A DNA stretch of 26,807 nucleotides, taken from NCBI GenBank assembly GCA_015657535.1, contig JADHZB010001826.1, positions 1 through 26,807 of the forward strand, in the 5' to 3' direction. This document shows positions 11,258-22,379 of the stretch, piece by piece. Under the pieces are notes generated by a model. It saw nothing but the letters and a program-made list of their open reading frames with translations, was not told the DNA's origin and did no database searches. Position 1 is the first letter of the stretch. The number at the start of each line of letters is the position of its first letter. The DNA comes from Nephromyces sp. MM_2019 (taxonomy: Eukaryota > Apicomplexa > Aconoidasida > Nephromycida). The translations under genes and the position numbers were made by a program.

Positions 11258-11559
11258 CTTGAAGAAGATGTTTATATCAAAAGAGGACAAAGAAAACCGA
11301 AAGTGTGTATAAAAAATATTCCAACAAGGGATAGTGAAATAAATAAAGTGTGTTTTGTGTTCTCAATTATGTCCACAATTAAGAAGAAGAAAGCAATATA
11401 AGTATGTTCAACGTTAAGATCTAATAATTTTGTTATCAATCGTTATAATAGAGTAAAAAAAAGAGACTAACTCAGTTGGGGGTCAGCTAAGGAATACAAA
11501 ACTATCAATCCTATCATCTTTTTAACTGCTATATGTTTATATATTTTTTACTATAAAGA

Positions 11560-11606
11560 TCTTATCTACACACATGCTTAAATTTTAAGCATGTGTGTAG
11601 ATAAGA
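11560..11606. repeat. 47-base inverted repeat, 23-base arms and a one-base centre
   Basis: The left arm at 11560-11582 (beginning tcttatctacacacatgc) is the exact reverse complement of 11584-11606, with a single T at 11583 between them. It could extrude as a cruciform in DNA or fold as a hairpin in RNA. It lies about 300 bases upstream of the eL19 start codon. No terminal duplication or transposase frame flanks it. Confidence 0.92.
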
Positions 11607-11909
11607 AGATATGCTATGTAAATGCTGAGGAAGAAAACAAGTTGCATATAGAGAAAAAAAAATAAATGAATGCTTCATCATGGCCATCTTTGTAGATGTG
11701 AATAAATAAGAATTAAGTTAACATATACCATCGGCTTACAGGTGTGGCATATGACATGGAGTAGATGCGACAGGTTAACTGCTTAACTATGCATACAACC
11801 TTATAGATACACACTTGAATGTATATTCATCCACTTATAAAGCTTTAATACATTCATTTGTGCATAAACTAGTGTGTATATATGTTGTGTATTAAAATTA
11901 GTGTGTACT

Positions 11910-11929
11910 AAGTCTAGGTGTCTAGACTT
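11910..11929. repeat. Short inverted repeat, 8-base arms
   Basis: The sequence aagtctag, then gtgt, then ctagactt forms perfect 8-base arms around a 4-base loop, in the eL19/ZW10 divergent spacer. It is short enough to be chance in AT-rich DNA, but it lies among other repeated words. Confidence 0.7.
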
Positions 11930-13355
11930 GTGCATATTCGATAATACACTTGTATGCATGTTTATTTACTTATATTTGAAGCAAATCCGTTCATAAACAA
12001 CATCTGTTTAGATACATTCCTATGCGTTGATTAGCGCTATGTTGATAATGGTTATTTTTTATATGCATAATTAGGCTAGAATACACTTAATTGTTATCAC
12101 TATATGTATAAAAGTTAGTGTGGGTTATAATTTATTGTACGTATAAGGTTATTTATTTGTGTCTGGAATTATGTATAAATGAAGTAAAGTCAACTCGAAG
12201 TCCCTAAAATTCCTATGCAAAGCTGTAAAAGCTCATTAACATTAAATGGCCTGTATTAAATAGTTTCAGTTCTTTTTAAAAATTATATATTAAGGTTTCA
12301 AGGCATAAATAAAAATGAACAGATTAAATTAATCTGGATTAGATACTCAATAATTAACAAGTATTTAGGACATATATATATATCTTAAAACAAATCCTTT
12401 AACAATTTAATAATAGTTCAAAATTATAATTGGGGCATATGAGGTTTTGAGCTTGATTTCTCATAAATATAAGCAGTTTCAACATCCTTTGCCTACTTGC
12501 TAATCGATGGCATTTGCCAAAATGTATTATAGAACTTCAATAATAGCTATTTCCAAATAAAATTACAGGTTTAAGTAAGCTTATATAAAAAAATTTCCAG
12601 GCCTTAAAAAATTAATATGAAACCATTTAAATACTTCAAGAGACTACTTTAATTTTTAGCTCAATTTCAGTATCAATAAACTCAAAAATAACAAATAACA
12701 TTAAAGTTTGTAAAGTTAATGGATACTGTGCGAGGATAATTTTTAGTTAAATTTTGCTACATTAGTTGCATAATAGTGCCCATGATCAGATGAGGAACTC
12801 TTAGTTATATAAACTAGCTTCAACTTAACTAATCAATATGATATTTCTACTTTACCCTGCGAGCTGAATATTAGAGCAAGCAACTGAAGTGAAAGCCGAA
12901 ATTACTCTGAATTGCTTTGATTACCAAACATATAGCTGATTTGATAAATAGTTGTGACAATTTAATCATAGCTGATCTAATACGCCGTTGCTAAGGCATA
13001 GATCATTTGTATATCTTACTTCTTAGGATAGACTTTCAATCCTCAAATTTTCTCTCGAATAAATCTTAAGGAACAAATGCTAGTTTTACTATTTATTATA
13101 TACATTCATAATAAATTTTGTTGATTGGCTTCTAAAATTTCAATTGACTTATAGACATCAAAGGTTATCTAAGACACACAACTCATCATTTGAAAAATGT
13201 GGATGTATACACATCGATATGTTTAGGCTAATACAATTTAGTAAGAAAACATCTTATTTCCAGGCACTCATGTAATAAAGCATGTAGAAATTTATTATTG
13301 ATATGAACAAATAGATTATTAATGATTTAATTTTTAAACATTTTGCTAACTTAAG

Positions 13356-15895
13356 ATGAGTGAGGCTTTGACTGTGTCCAACAAATTATCACCAAATGAG
13401 ATCACACATCAATTGTCGGAATTCCAATCCGAAATTGAAGAAGCAAGGGCCAAGATCTTATCAGCGCTAGAGGTGCATCACCCACACTTTATTAAAACTT
13501 CAGTTGAGATGTCTTCGATAGAAGGCGAAGTTAAATCCCTTGAAACAAGATTAACAACACTCGAAACCTATTTGAATAACGCATGTCAGACAGCAACTTC
13601 GGAAGATAAAATTAACTTAGAAAATGCATACTCTCAAAAAAACCAAATTGCAAATTTCAAAGAGGCGGAGGAATTTCTCTTGAGACTTTGCGAACTTCAA
13701 AAGACATTCACTCAATTCGACAAAAATATGGAATCACATGCACTAGATATAGCGTCCGAACACTGTAAAAAGGCTTCTGAACTCATTCAGGCACTTTCTA
13801 CAGCTAATCAAAATTTTAAAGAACCAAAGATAATGAGAGAGATCAAACTAGATTTCTACCAGCGGAAAGGAAGATTAGTGGCTAAACTCGATGAAGTTTT
13901 ATCTCAAATGTTTGTCTTTTCACCACAAGAAATAATAATCCATACTTCTATTTCAGCGCATCCTATTGGGAGTAGCTCTTCACCTGAAGATGCCATTTTT
14001 TCATCGCAGCTAAGTTTCTTAGATATCTTATATTCACTTGAATCTTTGGAACTCTTGGATGCAAAACTGAGAAAATTATCTAATTGGCTAATTGAAAATA
14101 TTTTACAACATTTGATAGATCGTTGTAACCAACAGGGCCTAAACTTCTCTAAATGGGTTCATGAATCAGAACTAAACTCAGAGAATGGCAGTAAATGCTG
14201 GAGATGGTATGAGAATATAGAATCTAATAAATCAGAAAACCAAAGTTCTTTTTATAAATTAATACCAACACTTCAATCATTAATGGAATTTATATATGAG
14301 GTATTTTCGGGCGCACAAGAAAAGTCTTTTCTTTACTTTGGAAACTACATCTGGAGCTGGTTATCAAAACAATTACTCGAAAAGCTGCCTGCTCCTTCAC
14401 TACATGATGGTCAGCTATTAAAAAAATTTGAATCTTATCTGACCTCTATTAGATTTATAAACGAGTCAAGTATACAGCTAAACTCACTTCTTGATCAAAC
14501 ACATAAATCACTCCACAATAAGGAACGTATAATAATACTTGAGAACTCTCGTAAACTTCTTGTATCGCAAGATTCATCTACTGTAAGCATAAAAAAGTCA
14601 AAACTCGCTGAAAATGTAGACGCACATCAACTAATACCCGAGTCTAGCCCCTGGCTCAGTACTTTTCTTTCGGATACATCCGACTTTTTTAGTTTTCCGG
14701 ATTGCCAAGTAACTGAAGTAACCTACAATCTGGTAAAGATCATAGAATCATTACTAGAGAAAGCTGATAATAACTCCATAGATCCTCCTAACTCTGGAAA
14801 TGACAAGAACACGACATCATGGCAACCACCTTCACAGTCATATCTTTTACTAGTTCGTGAAATTGCGTCATTATTCATCATCATTCGACCAACTTCAATT
14901 AAACCATTACTACTTACTGATGCTCGCTCTGCTGCTTTGTTTTTCACGGATTGTACATACTTGGCACACCATTTGATGACCATTCCATTTGTTTACAAAT
15001 CTGCTTTCAGGCATTCTGCTTTTGCCCAATTTGGCTTTTATGTTGACTTGATTTTAGCACTTAGGAAGTTGCAAGAATCTACTTTTACTAACATGATGCA
15101 AGGAATCAAACAGAAAATTTTTTCGAGCCTTTCCGAAACAGTTTTATTCAAGAATCTTTCAAGAAATTCAGTTTACTCACAAAATTCTAAGTCTATTGAA
15201 GAATCTTTAAAAACTATTAATTTCATTTCTGAAGCTTGGAGTTCGATCTTACCAAAAAGGGTAAAATTAAGATCCTTGAAATATGAATTTCATGTTTAAA
15301 GATTATTTCTTTGTTAGCAAATTCGATAAATGAAACTTTGAATGCATTTCAATAGCACTCGAATTTAAGCTTGTTCATCCTGAATTATTCACACTATGCC
15401 TCGAATATTATTATTTTAAAAGAATTCCATTGCAATTTTATGAGCACCGATTTAAAATAGAATTCTAATTTAAATATTCATGAGATTATAACTTTTTTGT
15501 TATAATTTTAGATTTATTTGGAATCTTTAGCTATCCTGATTAACAGCCTACTCAAGCATTGCCAATTACAAATAATGTCTTTAACCCATCACTCAGCACA
15601 AGATATTCACTGCCTTAATAGCCTACTCAAAACATTTTTCTCACAGCTTGATACTCTTTTCAATAAATCTCTAAATAATATAGAAGACATTGTGCATTTC
15701 AAAAAAATGATATCTCACTTTGAACCTTTGAATTTGATACATCGTTTATTACAAAGCAATTTAGCCTCACTTATAGAAATTAAAGAAGACTTCAATAATG
15801 CATTTAACAAGGAAGAATTGAAACAGCTTTTAGGACTATCATATCAGCTAAATTGCTCTGTTGAAACTGCAATGTCACATCTAACATACAACTGA
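13356..15895 (+). CDS. ZW10: ZW10 homologue, Dsl1/NRZ tether and kinetochore RZZ family subunit
   Basis: Exons 13356-15260 and 15512-15895, joined across a 251-base GT..AG intron in phase 0, give 762 residues (human ZW10 is 779). ZW10 is a subunit of the ER tethering complex that captures Golgi-derived COPI vesicles, and in animals also of the kinetochore RZZ complex. The N-terminal 75 residues are coiled-coil and align with ZW10 (EIEEARAKILSALEVHH..., then MSSIEGEVKSLETRLTTLE). The best local match is near the end of exon 1: ARSAALFFTDCTYLAHHLMT, against the human segment with MYIAHHLLTL. Next comes AWSSILPKR, joined by splicing to IYLESLAILINSL, matching WQDVLPVNIYCKAMGTLLN. Reading through the donor would instead add a short unrelated tail and stop at 15299, so the splice restores the family alignment. 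Exon 2 ends with the usual helical C-terminal domain. Overall identity is low, as is normal for tether subunits. Confidence 0.85.
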
Positions 15896-17264
15896 TTTGT
15901 GTATAAATAAAATATTTCAAAGCTTATTTATTGGCATATGAAATTATCTGCACTTAATACCAAGAAAGAATTCTTTTCCAGGCCTAAAGATACTGATAAC
16001 TAGATTCGATATTCTAATACACAACAACTTCTAATATAACAGTTTAAATATAACATAATCCTCTAAAACTACTCCGTATTTCGCGGAAATAATCAACTTT
16101 AAAAGAACAATTTATTTGAATTTGCAAGGCTTGAGTACATAAAAGCAAATTGAACCATGCAAAGTCTTTAGAGTTGAGCGATTATAGAGCTCGCCACTTA
16201 TACTGATACAATACTATATACCAAAAATAATTCAACATTGCCTAAAATATTTTATTAGGTACACTTTAAAATACTTACAAATCCTAATTTTGAAAGAATA
16301 AAAGTAATCTAGATATAATTCATAATGTCACGCGTTATAGTCATTTAGAAAACCTTAGTATGACCAAAATGATTTTTAGTTGACTGTAGAGCCTTTTTTG
16401 AGCAAATAAATATTATATTAGAGGCTACTGTGAGTAAATAGCAATCCAACTATAGAAAGTTCCGTAGGATATAATTAATTTCCAATTTCAGATTGAAGTC
16501 AAAACTAATTCCTAGGATAAGATTTTTCTGAAGTTAATACAAAAGAAAATGCTTTAGACAATTTTATTCTTCGGCTCTTAGTTAGAAGTTATAAAATAAA
16601 ACTTTATAAGAAAAATTTATTTGGTGTAAATAAATACTCGAATTGAACGAGATATTATTCTATAATGTGAGCATAAGTAAAACTTCAACTAGTGAAAAGA
16701 ATATATTAGCTCAGTTTATATGAAATTATTTTCAGCCTATAGAATACTATTAAACTGAAACTTTCCTATTCATCATAGATGTCTATTATAATAAATAAAT
16801 GTATAAGATGGAAATTATATCATAATTTCTCTTATTAAAGTTTAAACTGTGAATCTGAGAATGAATTTGCTATCTCCTACTCTTTTTACTGTTCTTATGT
16901 TATAGTGATTATTTATAACCTTGATTGAGTAAAATATTATTAACATGTCATTTATTTCAATAATCTATCAAGTGTGCTAATTATATGATTATTTCCCTTT
17001 GCTTTTGAAATTACATCTAAACAAAATATTGTTAGTACATTTAAATACACAAACTATTCTTGTTGTAGTCATAATACTACACTTTAAAAGCTTTAATAAA
17101 TCCTCAACACAAACCATCTCTAACATTAAGCTAATTATCTTCGAAATACCATGAAAAGAACAAATATGGATAAAGTAAGCTTACTTTAAATCATTTTCTA
17201 GTTCCAACTACTTGGTTAATAGGATGAAATATAAATAGCTTAACAAACATTTTGGAGTTTAAAT
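15896..17264. other. 1.4-kb spacer, no gene seen
   Basis: AT-rich sequence between the ZW10 stop and the rhomboid start, both on the plus strand. I found no open frame with family resemblance, no tRNA-like promoter boxes and no repeats of note. Confidence 0.55.
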
Positions 17265-18257
17265 ATGAATAGGCTTGTATACATTGTTTTTATTCTACTG
17301 GTGCATTTATGCGCTATTGATGATATTTACAGCTATACTAGAACAAACAGAATTTTTCTTAAAAATCTCGAAAGAAAGGGCATAAATACTTCTCCAAAAA
17401 ATCCTCATGGATATCTGACAAAATTGCAAGTTTTGGAATCTAAATATAAGCTTGATAAACTACATCAGCTTTGCAATTGTCCTTCAAAATTAGCAAATTG
17501 CTTTTCTCAATATGTACCCAAAAAATTATCAATTTCTGATACTCTTATATTAACAAATCTTATAGTTCACTCCCTGGATTTATATTGGAAAGGTATACTC
17601 AAATCATCAGGTTGCAACAATTCATTGCATTTGAATTCATTAATACAATCCTATCGTTATTTTACATCTCTATTCCTACATAAAAACTTATGGCATCTAT
17701 TAATAAATATGCAATCCTTGCATACAATTTCACCTGTTGGTGAGAACCTATTTGGAAAGAGGAATTTTTTATTATTATATTTTCTTTCGGGAGGTATTGG
17801 CAATGCATTAGCACTTTATTCCAGAGATCTCTACTACGCATATAAACACAAGAAAAACCAACGATTTACACCTAGATATAAGAAAAGCTACACGCTAAAA
17901 AGAAATTCAAGCTATTCAAGTTTAGGATCATCAACGGCAATTGTGGGAATTATGGGGGGGATGCTGAATTTTTTGAGAACTTGGAGCTTCGCATTAGGTA
18001 GGCAAAGCATGAGCTATATGAATTATCTACAGAAACAAGCCATTTCAATGGTGCTGATAAGTATACTTACGGAGCAAAATTCTTCAGGAGTTGATAATAT
18101 TGCACATATTACAGGCTTTATATCAGGTTACTTTCTGAGTTATTTTTTAGCCGACCGACCAAAATACCTTAAAGAACGCCTTGGTATCCGCATTTATGCT
18201 ATACCACCCATCTTAGGAGGTGGTGGTAAAGGTAATTATTTTTCTTGGTTCTATTAA
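17265..18257 (+). CDS. Rhomboid-family intramembrane serine protease, candidate plastid-targeted
   Basis: A 330-residue single-exon rhomboid. Rhomboids cut transmembrane helices with a Ser-His dyad. Visible marks: the loop-1 arginine and TM2 motif YRYFTSLFLH then WHLLINM (H144, N148), the oxyanion-hole residues; a TM3 GGxGN (175-180); the TM4 catalytic motif LGSSTAIVG (G221, S223); and in TM6 AHITGFISG with catalytic H281 and the GxxxG pair G284/G288. All active-site residues are present. The N-terminus has a clean signal peptide (residues 1-23, hydrophobic core YIVFILLVHLCAI), then a Lys/Arg/Asn-rich stretch poor in acidic residues (YTRTNRIFLKNLERKG). In apicomplexans that arrangement marks apicoplast import; an ordinary secretory location is the alternative. 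The phrase ENLFGKRNFLLLYFLSGGIG resembles plastid and bacterial-type rhomboids. A Lys/Arg/Tyr-rich insert (192-216) separates TM3 and TM4. The basic C-terminus follows TM6. Confidence 0.88.
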   Translation: MNRLVYIVFILLVHLCAIDDIYSYTRTNRIFLKNLERKGINTSPKNPHGYLTKLQVLESKYKLDKLHQLCNCPSKLANCFSQYVPKKLSISDTLILTNLIVHSLDLYWKGILKSSGCNNSLHLNSLIQSYRYFTSLFLHKNLWHLLINMQSLHTISPVGENLFGKRNFLLLYFLSGGIGNALALYSRDLYYAYKHKKNQRFTPRYKKSYTLKRNSSYSSLGSSTAIVGIMGGMLNFLRTWSFALGRQSMSYMNYLQKQAISMVLISILTEQNSSGVDNIAHITGFISGYFLSYFLADRPKYLKERLGIRIYAIPPILGGGGKGNYFSWFY

Positions 18258-19237
18258 AGTAGGGCTATTACTTGAAAGTCAATGACAAGCTGGTTTATGC
18301 TTATGTAAAACAATTATAACTGATTTTTTAATTAGTTATTAATATAAAATTTTGAAACCTTTTGTAAAACATAAACATATTAATCTGTAGATACAAAACA
18401 ATTGTAAAAACTAGTCAATATGTAGTTAATAATGTTAAAGACGTCAAATTGTAAGAATTTTGGTCGTTATTATATTAAACCTGATGAATTTCCGGCTATA
18501 GATTATAAATAAATAATTGCATTGAAATGTGGAGATCTAAGCTCTTATACAAATTTAAAATTTACCTAATTTATTAATAACTTTATCTTACATTAATAAT
18601 GGCAACTGAAATCCAAGTTATTTATTGAATGAACATAATTACATGAAAGATAAATAAGGAAAAACTTAGAAAATAGTTATTTTTAAAGTATAAGTTTCTA
18701 TTCTGAGTTTTAAGTTTTTTATATTAGCGGTCAGTTTATTAATAAAAATAGTCCATCCTGTCCTATGGATAAATAATCATAGAATTTTGAAAGTTTTATA
18801 TTCTATCCTTGGATCAGGAAATATCAAGATAATAATCATTTGAGAAGAAGTTCAAATTTTTTATGATTGCGAAAGATTGAATAGGAATTAAGTTAAAAAT
18901 TTAACTTATTAAAATATATCTATAGAGACATTTAGACATAAAATTGGTAGAAGATTGTTGGAGTTAAATGATTAAATAAATTGAAATCGAATGAAAAGAT
19001 CCACCAACGTGTTCCTACGGCCAATGCTTATCGTTTAAGGCATGGATCTGGTAAATATAAAAAAAAGTGTATCAAAAGATTCAACTTAAATGAAAGTTTG
19101 AGGCCGAAAATAGTATGAATGGTAAAATATTTTTAAACTTTGCTAATGTTGATAACAATAAGGTAAACAGTTTTAAGGTGTCATATTTGAGATATTATTA
19201 TGGGTGTAATCTTTACTGTTAACTTACACTGAATTCT
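18258..19237. other. Convergent spacer between rhomboid and RER1 genes
   Basis: About 1 kb between convergent stop codons, AT-rich except for a visibly more GC-rich island at about 18990-19055 that can fold (listed separately). I see no protein-coding exon. Confidence 0.6.
18997..19049. other. GC-richer foldable island, possible small RNA or 3'-UTR structure
   Basis: In an otherwise AT-rich convergent spacer, agatcca (18997-19003) pairs with tggatct (19043-19049). An inner stem-loop can form between atgctt (19024-19029) and taaggcat (19035-19042) with a bulged G. I compared the sequence by eye with 5S rRNA, U1-U6 and SRP RNA landmarks and found no convincing match. It could be an unrecognised RNA or a structured untranslated region. 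Confidence 0.3.
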
Positions 19238-20017
19238 CTAGGTATTTTTATTGAACTTCACATTCGATCCATGTTGAGCCCATGGGTGTGATGAACCATT
19301 GACACCAGATACAGGTGTATAGGGGCGTGGTGCAGCTGTAGTGTTCATTATATTATTTTGGGTGAATTTTATTTCATTACCAGGTAGATGGATTTTAATG
19401 TTTGATGTTGCAGAAGATGGGTGAGAAGAGGGAGGGCTTGAAGATGCTGTAGTTCCTCGTGTAATGTCCCTATATGTTTCCTTTCCCCATGAAAAAGGGA
19501 CGTATTTGTACTTTATCATTTTTGCTATTTGTTGTTTTATTGTTAAGAAAACCAATAAGACAAAGTAAACAAGGAGAAGTGGCCAGAAAACAGCAAGATC
19601 CAGTAAAGGGAATAGTGTTAGAAACAGACAAAGAAGTATGGCCTTGGTGCCCGAAACCCAAAATTTAAACTCTAGTAATCTGCGAATAAATGGTTTGAAC
19701 TCTCCATTATCTTCCTTCATTGGTAAAACTGTGCCTTCAGCTTCAGGATCATCGTGAGGTGAAATAAATCCTATAAATAGGCTCAAGAGGTGCAATCCTA
19801 GCCCATAAGCAATTATATAAAAGCCTTGGACCATATATATGCGAAAGATAAAGATAAACATGATAGCAAAAAAGAAAGCCCATCGTGTTTTAATAAATAT
19901 AGTCGAATAGTCCAAGTATGAGGTATATATCTGCATAAATTTTGCATAGTTCTTTTTGATGCCTTTTATCTCCTTCGATTCATTATTATCCGGTGAGCTA
20001 GCAACTTGTGACATCAT
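19238..20017 (-). CDS. RER1: RER1, Golgi-to-ER retrieval receptor
   Basis: A 259-residue single-exon RER1 homologue. RER1 is a four-span early-Golgi protein that returns escaped or unassembled ER membrane proteins in COPI vesicles. The family signatures are clear: FRIYMVQGFYIIAYGLGLHL (58-77), FISPHDDPEAEG, EFKPFIRRLLEFKFW (106-120) and MIKYKYVPFSWGK (167-179). Four hydrophobic spans lie near 46-62, 66-84, 122-138 and 142-160. Typical RER1 is about 190-200 residues and ends soon after the last signature. This one carries an extra Ser/Pro/Thr/Asn-rich tail of roughly 70 residues (from about 189) with no obvious sorting motif. I kept the first of two adjacent ATG codons; either is possible. Upstream lies the long divergent spacer shared with the LARP4-like gene. 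Confidence 0.95.
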   Translation of the reverse strand: MMSQVASSPDNNESKEIKGIKKNYAKFMQIYTSYLDYSTIFIKTRWAFFFAIMFIFIFRIYMVQGFYIIAYGLGLHLLSLFIGFISPHDDPEAEGTVLPMKEDNGEFKPFIRRLLEFKFWVSGTKAILLCLFLTLFPLLDLAVFWPLLLVYFVLLVFLTIKQQIAKMIKYKYVPFSWGKETYRDITRGTTASSSPPSSHPSSATSNIKIHLPGNEIKFTQNNIMNTTAAPRPYTPVSGVNGSSHPWAQHGSNVKFNKNT

Positions 20018-22379
20018 TTTGTCTTGATTGTAGAGTTATATATAAGTATTTGGAATAAATATTTTAGTGATTTTAAACTTCTTTTTCGTTTTCTATATTT
20101 TTTCTTTCTTTCTTATCATCTACTCGATGAGGATTAGTATAAAGCAAATAATGCGTAAAAGTTATGATTTCAAACTTCTTATAAAAGTATAAGTTTGATA
20201 ATCATCTAATTGAGAGGATTAATATATTCTTCAAAAAATATATTTTCATTAAAAATTTTCATAAAGGAGGAAGTGTAAATACACTCACCAATTTTGCGAC
20301 AAAAATGAGATTGTTGTGATTTGAAAATAGTTTCAAGTTTATACGTTAATAAACGTTTTCATTACTAGTGTATGTGTTGTATTTGTCACATGCTTTTAAA
20401 CCTGAATTTATTAAAATGTGTTTTTGTTGTATATTTGTTGATAAAGATAAGAAGAGAAGCTAACAAAGTGCATGTAATTTATAGTTGCATTAATGTTATA
20501 TAAACTATATGTAGTTGTATATTTATATAACACCAGTTCGATTCACACTTAAATGCCATGCTTATGAATAGATTTATAAACACAGATGCTACACTGCAGA
20601 TAGTCCGCTAGTTATTACAACTTCTTTATCAAGTGTGTATAGCACACACCTTTAAGATTTTTTTCAATTAATTATTAAATTAATATTTATACAGTAAAAT
20701 CTACATAAGCATTTTTAATCTTGTAAGAAAAATTTTAGATATTTATATATATTTATTGTATTATTATTTAGGCTTCTGTTTTAGCTCAATACTAAGGCTA
20801 AATTTTGAAAATCAACATCTAAATAATTATTGAATTAAACAATATTGATCTGATATACGTACAAGATTGTTGTTTTATTTTATTTCACACATTTATGACT
20901 TCTTAAATATTAAATTATTTTTATAATAGGTTAGTTTTATTATATATTGTTACTATATATATATTCATTCAAATTAAATTCTAATTTTTTCAAACTGTGC
21001 TTTTTAGGATCTCAAATCATAAATAGTATATATATTACGTTATACCTCCTACTTTGGAATCTTGGAAAGTGTTAGTACTGATGAATTGTTGTGTAACTTC
21101 TAAGCCAAGTTTATTAACGTAAATCTATAACAACTATATTTGTATGTTTAATTCAATCTTTGTTTAAACATGGCAAGGTATGATTTGTATTTATAAGTCT
21201 CTTGATTATAACTTAAATTTATGTTACAACTTGGGATCATCTTTGTGAATCTTTTTCTCAAATTATGGAAAATGTTTACAGTTATTTGATTGCGTCATAA
21301 TTCAAATTGTTTTAACATTTAGTGAATAAAAAAAAGATTTCATTTTAGCTATGGGATACCAATTTATATTTATAAAGAAATCAAATGATTTATATATATT
21401 TAAATTTCTAATTAGGCTATAATAAATACTGCACAAGGATATTAAACAATGTGCATGACACTTTAAGAAATGGACTTTCACTAAAAAGACAAGCTAATTC
21501 CATAAACTTTTGAATTGAAATATATTTAAATCTAATTTAATTTTGGTTTTATGAAACTGAATTTATTTCGTATAAAGTTTTAGTTCAGAAAGTTAAATAA
21601 ATTTAGTAGATGAATTTCTTAATATGCGTATCTCCACTTCAAATGTTTTAATGCGAACTAACTAAATGCTTAAATTTTAGAGTATATCATTATTTTGTTT
21701 TAAATGTCATAGTATTACAATCCAATAGAATTGGGTTCGTTATTAATATTTTATGCAACTATAAAAAGCCTATTACATTGAACACGTTTTAGCCCAAATT
21801 ACTTGATGCGAAAAGTATGTAGAAGTTCAGTACACAAGAAAATGAAATTGTGTATTAAAATAGTTCTGGAAAACTATAATTTTGGATTATAACATACACA
21901 TTGAACTCCAAAACATGCATACGTATTATTAAAAAAGGAAGTAAAAAAAGGATCTGAAACAACTTACTAAAGTATAGTTTATATTTTAAATTTAGTATTA
22001 TAAAATTTATTTAATTTATATCTAAGAAGCTAATGTATATTGAATAAAAGTGACATATTTGTATTGTGAATGAATTAATTTGAATTTTTGTTTTTAAATG
22101 TAGCAAATTTCAATAAATTTTTATTTCTAGAAAGCTCAAAAAACATCTGCATGTCTGAATAAGTAGCATAAATGTGTATAATAAAAAAATTTAAAACACA
22201 TTAGTTTCATATGGCTAGATGTATACACAATATTATACAAAATGTAAATTCACTTTTACTGCACACATAGCAATTATGTCAAGTAAGGCTTATCTATCGC
22301 ATTAGATATGTAAAAACAGACACTAATTATTGAATCTATGAATGACCCTTAAAATGAGAAACATAATCAAATCTATTAC

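Larger units (their letters stand above)
11258..13355. other. Divergent intergenic region between eL19 and ZW10
   Basis: About 2.1 kb that must hold both promoters. It contains a near-perfect inverted repeat (11560-11606), a shorter one (11910-11929), and between about 11740 and 12180 loosely repeated words such as tagtgtgtata, attagtgtgtacta and atacacttgtatgcat. I see no gene in it. Confidence 0.6.

Noticed and set aside
14723..14983. Minus-strand 86-codon frame
   Set aside because: Antisense of ZW10 exon 1; no independent support.
19470..19668. Frames on both strands overlapping RER1
   Set aside because: Shadows of the RER1 coding sequence in other frames.
20440..20560. tRNA-like B-box phrase agttcgattcac
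   Set aside because: No matching A box, acceptor stem or anticodon arm could be found around it.
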